The notes: generated from the sequence alone by a model not told the origin. A DNA stretch of 64,000 bases from Pelobacter propionicus DSM 2379 (GCF_000015045.1 NC_008609.1:124001-188000), one strand, 5' to 3'; shown: positions 11,725-20,253, counted from the first letter of the stretch. A program made the numbers and translations.

Positions 11725-11763
11725 GACGCCGGTCGGATAACGACAGGGATCAAAATCTCATTG
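11721..11763 (-). pseudogene. SOUL heme-binding gene, 3' remnant
   Basis: The minus strand reads NEILIPVV...-stop, matching the last codons of the intact SOUL gene at 14.6 kb (NEILIPVVSQPVS). Its stop overlaps the start of glutathione peroxidase copy 1 just as in the intact pair, so it is the leftover 5' edge of the duplicated block. Confidence 0.65.
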
Positions 11764-11813
11764 GCTGGTATCTCAACGGATGTTTCCATGGGGGCGCCTC
11801 CACGTCCGTCTTC

Positions 11814-12764
11814 TCAGACGTGATTCCGCAGCATCAGGTGCGCCGGGTGTGGTGACAGGTAGACCTGTCCCTGCAGATACTGCTGGTCGTACTTGCGGAC
11901 ATAATGCCTGAGCAGCGTCAGCGGCACGAGCAGGGGCGCCAGACCTTCATGATACTGGCCGATGACTTCCAGCAGCTCCGCTTTTTCCTCCGGGGAAAGC
12001 TGCTTCTTGAAATAGCCCATCATATGCTGGAGGACGTTGGTGTTCTTCTTGGTCGTGGCATGCAGGGCCAACCCTTTCATGAACAGCTCTTCGTAACGAG
12101 AGAGCAGTTCGGGCAACGGCATTTCCTTGCCATGGGCGACCAGTGCTCCCATGCTGCGATAGGCTTCGGGACTGTGTGCCATCATCAGCAGTTTGTGGGC
12201 GGTATGAAACTCCACCAGCCGGCCCAGCGTGGGACCGGAGGCCAGAAAATCCTTCCAGCGCCGATAGCTGAAGACCCGTTCGATGAAGTTTTCCCGAAGG
12301 TGCGGGTCATTCAGACGCCCCTCTTCCTCCAGAGGCAGCAGCGGAAAGTGACGGGCCACCGCTGCGGCGAACAGGCCGCTGCCACTTTTGGCTGCAGCGC
12401 CATTGTTATAGACCTTGACCCGGAACAGGCCGGAACTGGGAGAGTCTTTTTTGAAGATGAAACCGCAGAGGTCCGCATCTTCCAGTTCCTTGACCCTGGT
12501 CGTACAGAAAACACGCATCCGGTCGGTCAGATCCATGCGGCTCCTGCCGGTTATCAACCGGGGATTGACCGGATCACCCTCCAGTCGCATGGACTCCCGG
12601 GGAATCGGAAGTCCGCAGCCGACCTCGGGGCAGACCGGCAGGAAACGGAAGTACTGTCCCAGGATGTCGGTGATGTAACGATCATGCTTGTGGCCGCCAT
12701 CGTAACGGACATGCTCCCCCAGCAGGCAGGAGCTGACACCGATGATGATACTGGAATCTGTCAT
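11814..12764 (-). CDS. DUF523-DUF1722 fusion protein (TudS-like / YbgA-like)
   Basis: The protein has 316 residues and two domains. The N-terminal DUF523 (about 1-150; GVSSCLLGEHVRYDGGHKHD, VCPEVGCGLPIPRE) carries the conserved cysteines that in TudS proteins hold an iron-sulfur cluster for thiouracil desulfuration. The C-terminal DUF1722 (about 190-310; HKLLMMAHSPEAYRSMG, LLEVIGQYHEGLAPLL) is the YbgA domain, often near photolyase genes. The ATG at 12764 begins the recognised domain; a longer frame from 12938 runs antisense through a SOUL remnant and is not credible. The substrate here is not known. Confidence 0.88.
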   Translation of the reverse strand: MTDSSIIIGVSSCLLGEHVRYDGGHKHDRYITDILGQYFRFLPVCPEVGCGLPIPRESMRLEGDPVNPRLITGRSRMDLTDRMRVFCTTRVKELEDADLCGFIFKKDSPSSGLFRVKVYNNGAAAKSGSGLFAAAVARHFPLLPLEEEGRLNDPHLRENFIERVFSYRRWKDFLASGPTLGRLVEFHTAHKLLMMAHSPEAYRSMGALVAHGKEMPLPELLSRYEELFMKGLALHATTKKNTNVLQHMMGYFKKQLSPEEKAELLEVIGQYHEGLAPLLVPLTLLRHYVRKYDQQYLQGQVYLSPHPAHLMLRNHV

Positions 12765-12796
12765 GGGGATACCTTTCGGGAAAACAGTCTGCCAGG

Positions 12797-12935
12797 TTAT
12801 GAGCCCTGCCCAGCCGATGGTCGCCGGGTGGCAGCTGTTCGTTATTCCGGTTTCTGGAGTGAGAAGACGAATCCGCTCAAAAAAAACTTGAAACCTGGAT
12901 ACGGGAAAACCGGTTTGCCGTTGTGGGTGAACCGT
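12797..12935 (+). pseudogene. SOUL heme-binding gene, 3'-half remnant
   Basis: The plus-strand translation includes RRVAAVRYSGFWSEK and LPLWVN, matching ARRMAAVRYSGTWSEK and the following region of the intact SOUL protein encoded at 14.6-15.2 kb. Frameshifts break it. It is oriented opposite to the intact gene and runs head-on into comM fragment B. A matching 5' remnant of the same kind of gene lies at 23457-23534. Confidence 0.65.
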
Positions 12936-12941
12936 CAAAAG

Positions 12942-13096
12942 TCACCCTGTCTTCCTGTCCAGGCTGCGGTACTGGATCGCCTCGGCGATGTGCTCCTGGC
13001 GGATATGGTCGCTGGCGTCCAGGTCGGCGATGGTGCGGGCCACCTTGAGGATGCGGTTGTAGGTGCGGGCCGAGAAGCCGAGCCGGTCGGTGACCA
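12942..13096 (-). pseudogene. comM 3'-end fragment, copy B
   Basis: The minus strand encodes [40 protein letters not shown] and [10 protein letters not shown]-stop, the ComM C-terminus, almost identical to copy C. At about 13090 it joins an XRE remnant across the bases TCGGTGACCA, present in both parents. The two make a 90-codon chimeric open frame that is a by-product of the deletion, not a gene. Confidence 0.85.
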
Positions 13097-13203
13097 CATC
13101 CGAAAACGACGGATGAATCTCGGTCTCCTTCAGAGAAAAATCAAGTAACCCATCGATGTTTCTGAGTATGTTTCTGAGTTTTGGTCTGGAATTGGGAACA
13201 GGG
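13087..13203 (+). pseudogene. XRE HTH gene remnant, copy B
   Basis: GTGACCACATCCGAAAACGA...GGAATTGGGAACAGG follows the HTH core of the gene at 24.1 kb with indels (an extra GAGTATGTTTCT-type repeat near 13165-13180). No frame is maintained. The 13204-13282 stretch after it shows nothing further. Confidence 0.7.
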
Positions 13204-13282
13204 TGACGAACCATAACTGAATATAATCAAATGATTATCTACCGGTAAAAGCTCGAACTCTTCCCGTTAAATCAGGAAATGT

Positions 13283-13696
13283 TCACCTCTTATGATGAAT
13301 GCTGCAGGTCCCGCTGTCACACGGATTTCGTTTTGGCAAATACGGTCGAATGCGGGCAAACAGCCAGTAACCAATGCGGGCAAGCAGGTTTACCAGCGGC
13401 AACTGGATGACGCGCCCCATGAGGCCACAGACTGTCGAGGTCGGGAATGCCTGCCAGATGGCCCGGAATGAGTCGACCCCTTTGAAAACCTGTCCGTCCT
13501 GATCAATGGCATGCAGCTGATGCATGAAATCAGCGAGGGAAACCTGGTACGGTTTCGGGTCGAAACCAGGGCGGCTGATGTCTACAGCCACCAACTTGCC
13601 ACCATGGTCTTTCCTCAGGTAGTGCTCGATCTCGGCAGCACAGACGATGCATGAGCCATCGTAGAACACTGTAAGTGGGAATCGTGGCGCTCTCAC
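13283..13696 (-). CDS. DCC-family thiol-disulfide oxidoreductase-like protein (DUF393)
   Basis: The protein has 137 residues and begins with a GTG directly after the TGA of the preceding gene. The motif FYDGSCIVCAAEI carries the DCC family CxxC near the N-terminus; SFRAIWQAFP and the hydrophobic GRVIQLPLVNLLARIGYWLFA are typical of DUF393. A redox role is suggested by the motif, but the partner is unknown. It is the last gene of the operon that includes SOUL and glutathione peroxidase. Confidence 0.85.
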   Translation of the reverse strand: MRAPRFPLTVFYDGSCIVCAAEIEHYLRKDHGGKLVAVDISRPGFDPKPYQVSLADFMHQLHAIDQDGQVFKGVDSFRAIWQAFPTSTVCGLMGRVIQLPLVNLLARIGYWLFARIRPYLPKRNPCDSGTCSIHHKR

Positions 13697-14068
13697 TCAA
13701 ATAAGGGGGCGCACTTCGGTAACCGTGAACCAGGCAGCGTGGGTGACGGCAGTTCCGGTGCCGGGACCAACAGTTGCATCCGTGTTTTCTTTGATTTTTG
13801 CCAGCATGGGACCGGACTCTTCCGTCTTGACCAGTTCCAGGGCCAGACGGACGCCACTGAAGCCGGGACCTGAAGCCTTGAACAGGAATGAAGCCTGCGG
13901 GTTCTCGATAATATTCCGGTAGGTTCTCCCCTTGGTCATTCCCCATACCATGGTCTGCTCATCGATGACGTGCGGCCGGGCATAGACGGCTGTGTTGACG
14001 CAGCCATCCTTTGATGCCGTGGCCATAACCCCCAGACCTTGCTGCTGGAACAGTTCGTTCAGGTTCAT
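13697..14068 (-). CDS. PNPOx-like flavin-fold protein
   Basis: The protein has 123 residues with a split-barrel fold of the pyridoxamine-phosphate-oxidase family (LGVMATASKDGCVNTAVYAR, GRTYRNIIENPQASFLF). Members bind FMN or heme; the reaction here is not known. The ATG at 14068 is nine bases after AAGGAG, whereas the upstream in-frame ATG abuts that site. It lies between glutathione peroxidase copy 2 and the DCC gene with coupled translation to the latter, suggesting a role in redox or heme protection. Confidence 0.82.
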   Translation of the reverse strand: MNLNELFQQQGLGVMATASKDGCVNTAVYARPHVIDEQTMVWGMTKGRTYRNIIENPQASFLFKASGPGFSGVRLALELVKTEESGPMLAKIKENTDATVGPGTGTAVTHAAWFTVTEVRPLI

Positions 14069-14113
14069 GCGTATCATCTCCTTGTATAAGGTTTTTTCTG
14101 AGCATTCCGTTCT

Positions 14114-14617
14114 TTAGCAATGCAGTGCCGCTTCAATATCCTTTTCCAGACTTTCCGGTGTTGTTGTCGGGGCGTAGCGACCAACTACAGTGCCGTGGCG
14201 ATCAACCAGGAACTTGGTAAAATTCCATTTGATCGCCTCACTCCCCAGCACCCCTTTCGCTGCAGACTTAAGATACTGAAACAGCGGTGAGGCATCAGAG
14301 CCGTTGACATTGATCTTGGCGAACAGGGGGAACGTTACGTCATAGGTGAGCGAACAGAAGTTCTTAATTTCGGTCATATCGCCCGGTTCCTGTGCGCCAA
14401 ACTGATTACAGGGAAACCCGAGCACGACAAACCCTCGGGAGGCGTACTTGCGGTACAGCGCCTCAAGTCCCTTGTACTGGGGCGTGAATCCGCACTTGCT
14501 GGCGGTGTTGACGATCAGCATGACCTGACCGCGGTATTCGGCCAGACTTGTACACTCCCCACCGGCTGTTTGTACCTCAAAATCATACATGCAGGGCATG
14601 GTTTCGTTCCTCGTCAT
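14114..14617 (-). CDS. Glutathione peroxidase family protein, copy 2
   Basis: The protein has 167 residues and the same fold and catalytic residues as copy 1 (Cys42 in NTASKCGFTPQY, Gln in FPCNQFG, Trp-Asn in KWNFTKF). The ATG at 14617 overlaps the SOUL stop codon (ATGA); an internal ATG at 14599 preceded by AGGA is an equally good start. It carries a Phe-to-Cys change (GGECTSL) against copy 1. This copy lies in the intact operon context and is probably the parent of copy 1. Confidence 0.93.
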   Translation of the reverse strand: MTRNETMPCMYDFEVQTAGGECTSLAEYRGQVMLIVNTASKCGFTPQYKGLEALYRKYASRGFVVLGFPCNQFGAQEPGDMTEIKNFCSLTYDVTFPLFAKINVNGSDASPLFQYLKSAAKGVLGSEAIKWNFTKFLVDRHGTVVGRYAPTTTPESLEKDIEAALHC

Positions 14618-15237
14618 GAAACCGGTTGGCTAACGACAGGGATCAGAATCTCATTGCGGCGCAAAAACCAGAGACTGAAGGGCGGATTGTAGCGAGCCCA
14701 CACCGCTTCACCGCTGATCTGGAATCCGTTTTCCCGAATCCAGTTTTCCAGCCGCTCCTTGTAGTCGAGGTAGTTCTTCTCGCTCCACGTTCCGGAATAA
14801 CGGACTGCAGCCATACGTCGGGCCGGCACCTGGCGCACGGTGATGCTGTTGTCGTCGGGAACGGGCAGCGTTGCCAGCGTATAGCTGGCCGGCATCATGA
14901 AACTGACAGCCCATGTGCCAGAAGAACGCTGCTGACCGACAGGAGCGGTCATCGCAATTTTTTCACCTTTTGACTCCTGCGATACCGGGGCTGTCATGGC
15001 AATCGAACTGCGGGAATGATTGGCGCCGGATATGTAGTTGAAGAGTCGCCTGAATGCTTTGTTGCCGGCATCTTCTAGAGTGCCGTCAATCAAGGTCTCG
15101 GCAAGGATATGCGGATCATAGTCCCGAACCTCAAAGATCCCGGATGCTTTAACCACAGTGTAAGGCGCCTCCTCAATTGCCATTGCACGCACTCCCGTTA
15201 GAAGCATAACCACCAGCAGTAGTCCAATCCGTTTCAC
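14614..15237 (-). CDS. SOUL-family heme-binding protein, exported
   Basis: The protein is 207 residues with an N-terminal signal peptide (about 1-20, ending VRAMA). The SOUL domain begins EEAPYTVVKASGIFEVRDY and includes SIAMTAPVSQE, AMTAPV and RRMAAVRYSGTWSEK. SOUL proteins bind heme or related tetrapyrroles. Export implies a periplasmic heme carrier or buffer. It is followed without a gap by glutathione peroxidase, fitting protection from heme-linked peroxide chemistry (inferred). Broken copies of this gene occur at 11.7, 12.8 and 23.5 kb. Confidence 0.9.
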   Translation of the reverse strand: MKRIGLLLVVMLLTGVRAMAIEEAPYTVVKASGIFEVRDYDPHILAETLIDGTLEDAGNKAFRRLFNYISGANHSRSSIAMTAPVSQESKGEKIAMTAPVGQQRSSGTWAVSFMMPASYTLATLPVPDDNSITVRQVPARRMAAVRYSGTWSEKNYLDYKERLENWIRENGFQISGEAVWARYNPPFSLWFLRRNEILIPVVSQPVS

Positions 15238-15333
15238 GAGGCCTCCTTAGTTAAACCGGTGAGATCGTACCTTCAGAAATCATCATATAGAGGCCTAATA
15301 TCAGCTCCCTCTTTATTGAGTGAAGATAAATCA

Positions 15334-15867
15334 CTAACGTCCGGTTCTGCCAACCGAAAGTGTGCACGCCAGCCAGACCAAAAGCGGCGTCATGATACCC
15401 CAGCCGATCGCCAGCAGCAGCATCCCGGTCGTGGTCGGCAGTGCCTCCGTTGCCCCCAATCTGGCCCCGCTGTAATAGGCCAAAGGTCCGCCGACGGCGC
15501 CGAAGGCCGCTGCAAGGATAAAATGTCCGCGCAGCCAGGCCAGGGAAACATTCAGGGTGGCGGCGAAGTTCAGCCAGAGGCAGATCATCCAGGGAGGACT
15601 GATCGGGCGGGGAAACAGGTGCTGCAGCGGCGTGAAGACGCCGCCAGCCACGAAAGTCGTGTCAAAAAGGAAGCCGAGCAGGCCCGCCGCCAGCAGCAGC
15701 CTTGCTTCACCGCGCCGATTCTCCTCAAGTGCCAGATGGAGCGCCAGGACCGGGATCATGCTCAGCGGACCGAGCCAGAGCATCCCCCGTGCCGCTCCCA
15801 GCACTGCCGCAAACCAGGCCGCCTGGAACAGTACCACATTGATCACCTTGCGGGTCAGGCCGTTCAC
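15334..15867 (-). CDS. DUF2878 membrane protein
   Basis: The protein has 177 residues with five or six membrane helices (VVLFQAAWFAAVLGAARGML, LLAAGLLGFLFDTTFV, WLNFAATLNVSLAWL). This matches DUF2878, a family that typically accompanies CFA-like methyltransferase and DUF1365 genes. The molecular role is unknown. Its start overlaps the lipocalin stop by four bases, so it is in the same transcript. Confidence 0.85.
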   Translation of the reverse strand: MNGLTRKVINVVLFQAAWFAAVLGAARGMLWLGPLSMIPVLALHLALEENRRGEARLLLAAGLLGFLFDTTFVAGGVFTPLQHLFPRPISPPWMICLWLNFAATLNVSLAWLRGHFILAAAFGAVGGPLAYYSGARLGATEALPTTTGMLLLAIGWGIMTPLLVWLACTLSVGRTGR

Positions 15868-16403
15868 GGACGGTTTCCATCATTCGGCCAACGCTGGGGC
15901 ACCTTGCGCAGTTTTGAGATATCATACCCCTGATTCTCCAAATCCTTCACCAGCTTCCGGTAATCACCTTCCGGTATCTGCGGGGTGCGCGCCATGATCC
16001 AGACATAGTCACGCTTGGTACGACCGATGACAGTCTGGGTGTACTCTTCATTGAGGTGGGTGATCAGATATTCGGCTTTGATCGGCCAGATGAACCGCAT
16101 CCCCCAGGTGGAGTTGTTGACTGTATCGACGATAAAACCGCGCGGGTTGTAGCGTTTAAGCGGTCCGTCAAAGCCCCCCTTACGGAACGTGAAGACAGTG
16201 TCAATCGTACCGTCGGGGTTGAGCGTATAGGTCTCGACAGCGTTGTAGGCCTTGGTCTCAATAAAGGTCGGAATGCAGGCGATAACGTACCACGGGCCCA
16301 TGAATCGCTTGATGTCGACATTGTCTGTTGTCGTGAGTGGCGGCAGGGACGCGCTGCAACCCGTCATAATCAGCAGGGCAATCGTAAGCAAGGTTTGTTT
16401 CAT
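15864..16403 (-). CDS. Outer-membrane lipocalin (Blc-like lipoprotein)
   Basis: The protein has 179 residues with a lipoprotein signal ending LLIMTGC, so it is lipidated on the Cys. The lipocalin GxW motif is in FMGPWYVIACIP, and the final conserved Arg region near YVWIMARTP is present. Blc-type lipocalins bind fatty acids or lysophospholipids and are made in envelope stress, which fits its place directly after the CFA-type methyltransferase gene (four-base overlap). Confidence 0.9.
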   Translation of the reverse strand: MKQTLLTIALLIMTGCSASLPPLTTTDNVDIKRFMGPWYVIACIPTFIETKAYNAVETYTLNPDGTIDTVFTFRKGGFDGPLKRYNPRGFIVDTVNNSTWGMRFIWPIKAEYLITHLNEEYTQTVIGRTKRDYVWIMARTPQIPEGDYRKLVKDLENQGYDISKLRKVPQRWPNDGNRP

Positions 16404-17692
16404 AATGGTGCACTCCTTTTCAGCGGATGCAGCAGCGACTCATTGCGATACACCGGCTTGGTGAACAGCAGTTGCAGGTCGCCGGTAAATCGCTCCGCAA
16501 AACCTCCCTCGCAGTAACAGAGATAAAACTCCCACATCCTGATAAACCGTTCGTCGAAGCCCATACCTCTGACCTGCTCCAGATTGGCATGGAAGGCATT
16601 GCTCCATTCCCGCAGGGTTCGGGCGTAATGCAGGGAGATATCCTCCAGATGGGTCAGGCGCAGGTCCGTCTCACGGGCCACGGCCTCTGAGATGGCATGC
16701 AGTGACGGGCAGCAGCTGCCGGGAAAGATGTAGCGGTTGATAAAGTCGGGGGCCTTCAGATAGCGCCCATAGTGATGATCCGGCATGGTTATGGCCTGAA
16801 TCAGGGCGGCGCCGTCCGGTTTCAACCGGTCGGAACAGATCCGGAAATAGGTCGGTAGGTGGCGGTGGCCGACCGCTTCGATCATTTCGATGGAAACCAG
16901 CCGGTCGAACTGCCCGGTCAGGTCACGGTAGTCCCGCTGCAACAACGTGATGCACTCAGCCAGTCCCGCTGCTGCGATACGTTCAGCCGCCAGGTCATGC
17001 TGCTGTTGCGAGATCGTGGTGGTGGTAACGTGGCAACCGTAATTCCGGGCGGCGTGGATGGCAAATCCGCCCCAGCCGGTGCCGATTTCCAAAACCTTCA
17101 TGTCAGCAGTCAGCCCCAGTTTTCGGCATATCCGGTCAAACTTGGCAGTCGATGCTTCCTCCAACGTGCAGTTATCCCGTTCAAAAATGCCGCATGAATA
17201 GGCCATGGTCGGGTCAAGGAACAGCTGATAGAAGTCATTGCCCAGGTCGTAGTGGGCGGCGATGTTCCTGCGGCTGCCGGTACGGGTGTTGTCGTTCAGA
17301 CGGTGCAGCAGGCGCTGGAGCGGGACGGTCAATCGGGCCAGGCCGCCCTCCAGTTGCTGCTGGGCCTCCTGATTGCGCACCATGATCCGTACCAGTGCCG
17401 TCAGATCGCTGCAGGTCCAGAGACCATCCATATAACTCTCACCGGCAGCTATTGACCCCCCGAAGGCCACCCGCCGGTAAAAGTCCGGGTGTTGTACCCG
17501 CACCGTAGAGGTCAGCTCCGAGTCGTTACGGCCGAATTCCCGGCGTTTGTCCCGGTCAACCAGAACCAGATGGCCATGCCGGATTGCTGTCAGACTGTTG
17601 AGCACCAGGCTCCGTGCCAGTTTATCGATGATGCCGTTCGTCGTTGATGCAGTTTGTGGACAGGAACTGCAGGTCTGTTCGTTCCGGTTCAT
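16400..17692 (-). CDS. CFA-type SAM-dependent lipid methyltransferase
   Basis: The protein has 430 residues of the cyclopropane-fatty-acyl-phospholipid synthase family, which modifies acyl-chain double bonds in membrane phospholipids using SAM. The SAM site is VLEIGTGWGGFAIHA; IEMIEAVGHRHLPTYF and YIFPGSCCPSL are family blocks, and MWEFYLCYCEGGFAERF lies at the C-terminus. Genes with DUF1365 and FAD amine-oxidase partners, as here, form the cluster tied to singlet-oxygen and light stress in other proteobacteria. The product could be a cyclopropane or another methylated lipid; sequence alone does not decide. Overlaps on both sides show operon coupling. Confidence 0.9.
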   Translation of the reverse strand: MNRNEQTCSSCPQTASTTNGIIDKLARSLVLNSLTAIRHGHLVLVDRDKRREFGRNDSELTSTVRVQHPDFYRRVAFGGSIAAGESYMDGLWTCSDLTALVRIMVRNQEAQQQLEGGLARLTVPLQRLLHRLNDNTRTGSRRNIAAHYDLGNDFYQLFLDPTMAYSCGIFERDNCTLEEASTAKFDRICRKLGLTADMKVLEIGTGWGGFAIHAARNYGCHVTTTTISQQQHDLAAERIAAAGLAECITLLQRDYRDLTGQFDRLVSIEMIEAVGHRHLPTYFRICSDRLKPDGAALIQAITMPDHHYGRYLKAPDFINRYIFPGSCCPSLHAISEAVARETDLRLTHLEDISLHYARTLREWSNAFHANLEQVRGMGFDERFIRMWEFYLCYCEGGFAERFTGDLQLLFTKPVYRNESLLHPLKRSAPL

Positions 17693-18468
17693 TGGTGATA
17701 GCGTCCTTTCCTGATGTCAAGCCGCTCCGGGTGCGGGCAGAAGGGCACTCCTTTCCATTTCAGGCGCAGCGCCTGCCAGTAGATGGCGGCGATGACCTTG
17801 GCGGTTATGAACGGCCAGCGCAAAAGCACTCCTCCCAGATTACCGCCCGTCAGCGGCTGCCGCCGCAGATGGAGCGAGGCGTGAAAGACCTGTGCCCCCT
17901 GCCGGGTGTTGGATATGCGCACGGCCAATTGTTCCGCCGGAACGGTGAAGCGCCAGTCATAGACAATATCCATCGGCATGAAGGGGGACACGTGGAACTC
18001 CTTGTCCAGCCGGTACCGGTGCCATTCAGCGTCACGCTGGCCTGTCCGGGAATCAAGGGCCCGCAGGTACTCCTCCCCCCAGGGGGTGTTGTGGATCTCG
18101 ACCAGGAACGCTTCCAGGGTCTGTCCGTCTTCGCCAAAGCAGTAATAGATGCTGATGGGGTTGAAGCAGTACCCCAGATAGCGCAGATGGGTCAGGAGAC
18201 GGATCGGCCCCCGCGGGCGTTTGCCAATTTGCCGTTCCACCTCGTTGCGCACGGCACTGTCGAGGGGAAGCGATGCGGGACGAAAGTGATCCGCCCGGCG
18301 GAAGCTGGCCCAGTTCGGCCGTTCCACCGACCAGAGCCAGCGGCTCGCGAAAACTGTTTCCAGTTCCGCCAGGTCGAGATACAGAAAGAAGAGGCTGTAG
18401 TGGAACGCATTGCCGGCCGGTGTCAGGCGTTGATGTCCGACCTGTCCGGTATAAAGGCAGCTTTCCAT
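17689..18468 (-). CDS. DUF1365 family protein
   Basis: The protein has 259 residues and matches DUF1365: LYTGQVGHQRLTPAGNAFHY near the start, then LLTHLRYLGYCFNPISIYYC and VEIHNTPWGEEYLY-like blocks. The family nearly always lies between the FAD amine-oxidase-like and CFA-like genes, as here, and presumably takes part in the same lipid modification, but its activity is unknown. Its start is two bases after the oxidase stop and its end overlaps the methyltransferase start. Confidence 0.9.
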   Translation of the reverse strand: MESCLYTGQVGHQRLTPAGNAFHYSLFFLYLDLAELETVFASRWLWSVERPNWASFRRADHFRPASLPLDSAVRNEVERQIGKRPRGPIRLLTHLRYLGYCFNPISIYYCFGEDGQTLEAFLVEIHNTPWGEEYLRALDSRTGQRDAEWHRYRLDKEFHVSPFMPMDIVYDWRFTVPAEQLAVRISNTRQGAQVFHASLHLRRQPLTGGNLGGVLLRWPFITAKVIAAIYWQALRLKWKGVPFCPHPERLDIRKGRYHQ

Positions 18469-18470
18469 GG

Positions 18471-19715
18471 CTAGAGTCCCTTCCCGAAGTGCCGGCAGAC
18501 TGCCAGGGCACTGTTGACGCCGTCTTCATGAAAGCCCCAGTTCCAGTAGGCGCCGCAATAGGAGGTGCGATTGACACCGCTGATCTCGTCCCTCCGTTTT
18601 TGCGCTGCAAATGCGGCCGAAGAGTACACCGGATGGTGATAGATCAGACGGCGGATGACCGCGTCCGGAGCGATGGCCTCGGGACTGTTGAGCGTCACGC
18701 AGAAATCCACCGGTGCGCTGATGGTCTGCAGCAGGTTCATCCAGTAGGTAAGCACCACGCTCCCCTGCTGCCGTCGGGGGAGCAGGCAGTTCCAGCTGGC
18801 GCGGGCCCTGGGAATCGACGGCAGCAGTCGGCTGTCGGTGTGCAGCACCGTATCGTTTTTCTGGTAGGGGATGGCTCCCAGCAGTTCCCGTTCCGCTTCC
18901 GACGGGTCGGCCAGCATCGCCAGCGCCTGGTCACTGTGGCAGGCCAAAACCAGGTGATCGAACTCCTCCGGTTCGCCGCCGCGGGGGGTGACCGCAACCC
19001 GGTTGCCGTAACGCTGCACCCGTTCCACCGGAGTCGACAGGCGTATCCGATCGCGGAAGGGGCGTATCAGCGGCCCGACATACTGCCGGGAACCACCCGC
19101 CACCACCCGCCAGGTGGGCTGATCAAGCACGTTGAGCATGCCGTGATTGGTGAAAAACCGCACGAAGGCCGCCGCCGGGAAAGCCAGAAAGTGAGCCGGA
19201 TCGGCCGACCAGACCGCTGCCCCCATGGGAACCAGAAACTTTTCGATGAACAGGGGCGAATAGCCGCGGGTCTTGAGGTAGTCGCCCAGCGTCAGACTCA
19301 GGTCGCTGCTGCCGTACAACTCAGCCGAGGAGTGGTTGAAGCGGAATATTTCCAGCAGCATCCGCCAGAACGGCAGGCTGAACAGGTTTTTGCGCTGGGC
19401 AAAAAAACTGTCCAGATTGCTGGCGCGGTATTGCAACCCGGTTGTTTCGCAAACTGCCGAGAAGCTCATCACGCTTGGCTGCGACCCAACGCCAAGGCGA
19501 TCCAGCAGCGTGATGAAGTTGGGGTAGGTGCGCTCGTTGAAGACGATGAAGCCGGTGTCCACAGCGTAATTTGTACCGTCATGGGTCACATCAAGGGTGT
19601 TGGTGTGCCCCCCCGGATAGTCGCCCGCCTCGAACAGGGTGATCTCATGATCTCCGCACAGCAGGTGCGCCGTTGTCAATCCTGATATGCCGCCGCCGAC
19701 GATGGCGATCTTCAT
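18471..19715 (-). CDS. FAD-dependent amine-oxidase-like protein
   Basis: The protein has 414 residues with an N-terminal FAD-binding Rossmann motif (MKIAIVGGGISGLTTAHLL), an amine-oxidase/desaturase fold (DTGFIVFNERTYPNFITLLD) and a C-terminal GAYWNWGFHEDGVNSAL block. It belongs to the COG2907-type oxidoreductases found upstream of DUF1365 and CFA genes. It probably acts on a membrane lipid or acyl chain (inferred from the neighbours). It heads the tightly overlapped group that continues through lipocalin and DUF2878. Confidence 0.9.
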   Translation of the reverse strand: MKIAIVGGGISGLTTAHLLCGDHEITLFEAGDYPGGHTNTLDVTHDGTNYAVDTGFIVFNERTYPNFITLLDRLGVGSQPSVMSFSAVCETTGLQYRASNLDSFFAQRKNLFSLPFWRMLLEIFRFNHSSAELYGSSDLSLTLGDYLKTRGYSPLFIEKFLVPMGAAVWSADPAHFLAFPAAAFVRFFTNHGMLNVLDQPTWRVVAGGSRQYVGPLIRPFRDRIRLSTPVERVQRYGNRVAVTPRGGEPEEFDHLVLACHSDQALAMLADPSEAERELLGAIPYQKNDTVLHTDSRLLPSIPRARASWNCLLPRRQQGSVVLTYWMNLLQTISAPVDFCVTLNSPEAIAPDAVIRRLIYHHPVYSSAAFAAQKRRDEISGVNRTSYCGAYWNWGFHEDGVNSALAVCRHFGKGL

Positions 19716-19835
19716 GGTTTACCCCCGCGTTTCATATCAGCGGTCTGGTTTCTGTCTCCCGGAACCGGGCCGCACGGGTAATTCTAGCACCGGCTCCCGG
19801 TCCGGCAATTTCATTGGTGTGTGCCTGTCGCACGT

Positions 19836-20252
19836 TTACTGCATCCACCGCGACACCAGCGCGGCAAAAAGGGTTGTTGCCCCGCACAGGAAACAGCCCC
19901 AGCAGAGGTCGATCCAGACCATCTTGACCGGCCAGCGCTCCAGGGTAGCCATGTTGGTCATATCATAGACCCCGTACACCACCAGGCCGAACAACCCGCC
20001 CCACAGCAGTGACGAAGCCACCAGATGTGCCGGATCGATCCTCGGCAGGGCGAACAGTACGATCCCCAGCGGCAAAAGCAGGTAAACCAACCCCGCCGCC
20101 CAGTAGACCGGGATGATGGTGGCGCCCCGTACCCGTGCGTACGGACCGAGCTGGGCCAGGTAAAAACCCTGCATCAGCTTGGCCAGCCAGATGTAGTCCA
20201 ACAGCAGCGTAAACGGTAGGCAGAGCAGGTAGATCTTGAAGGTGTGCAACAT
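19836..20252 (-). CDS. DUF2177 membrane protein
   Basis: The protein has 138 residues and four membrane helices (YLLCLPFTLLLDYIWLAKLM, YWAAGLVYLLLPLGIVLFAL, SLLWGGLFGLVVYGVYDMTN, WGCFLCGATTLFAALVSRWM). The YDMTN-LA/W segment is typical of DUF2177. The function is unknown. It is separated by one base from the DUF1295 gene and by about 120 bp from the oxidase gene. Confidence 0.85.
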   Translation of the reverse strand: MLHTFKIYLLCLPFTLLLDYIWLAKLMQGFYLAQLGPYARVRGATIIPVYWAAGLVYLLLPLGIVLFALPRIDPAHLVASSLLWGGLFGLVVYGVYDMTNMATLERWPVKMVWIDLCWGCFLCGATTLFAALVSRWMQ

Positions 20253-20253
20253 G

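Noticed and set aside
11904-13148. A 414-codon plus-strand open frame
   Set aside because: It is the antisense of the DUF523-DUF1722 gene, whose conserved cysteines and domain matches are on the minus strand; GC-rich third positions keep the shadow frame open.
18273-19685. A 470-codon plus-strand open frame
   Set aside because: Antisense to the FAD amine-oxidase-like gene, which has a perfect Rossmann motif; the plus-strand product has low-complexity shadow composition.
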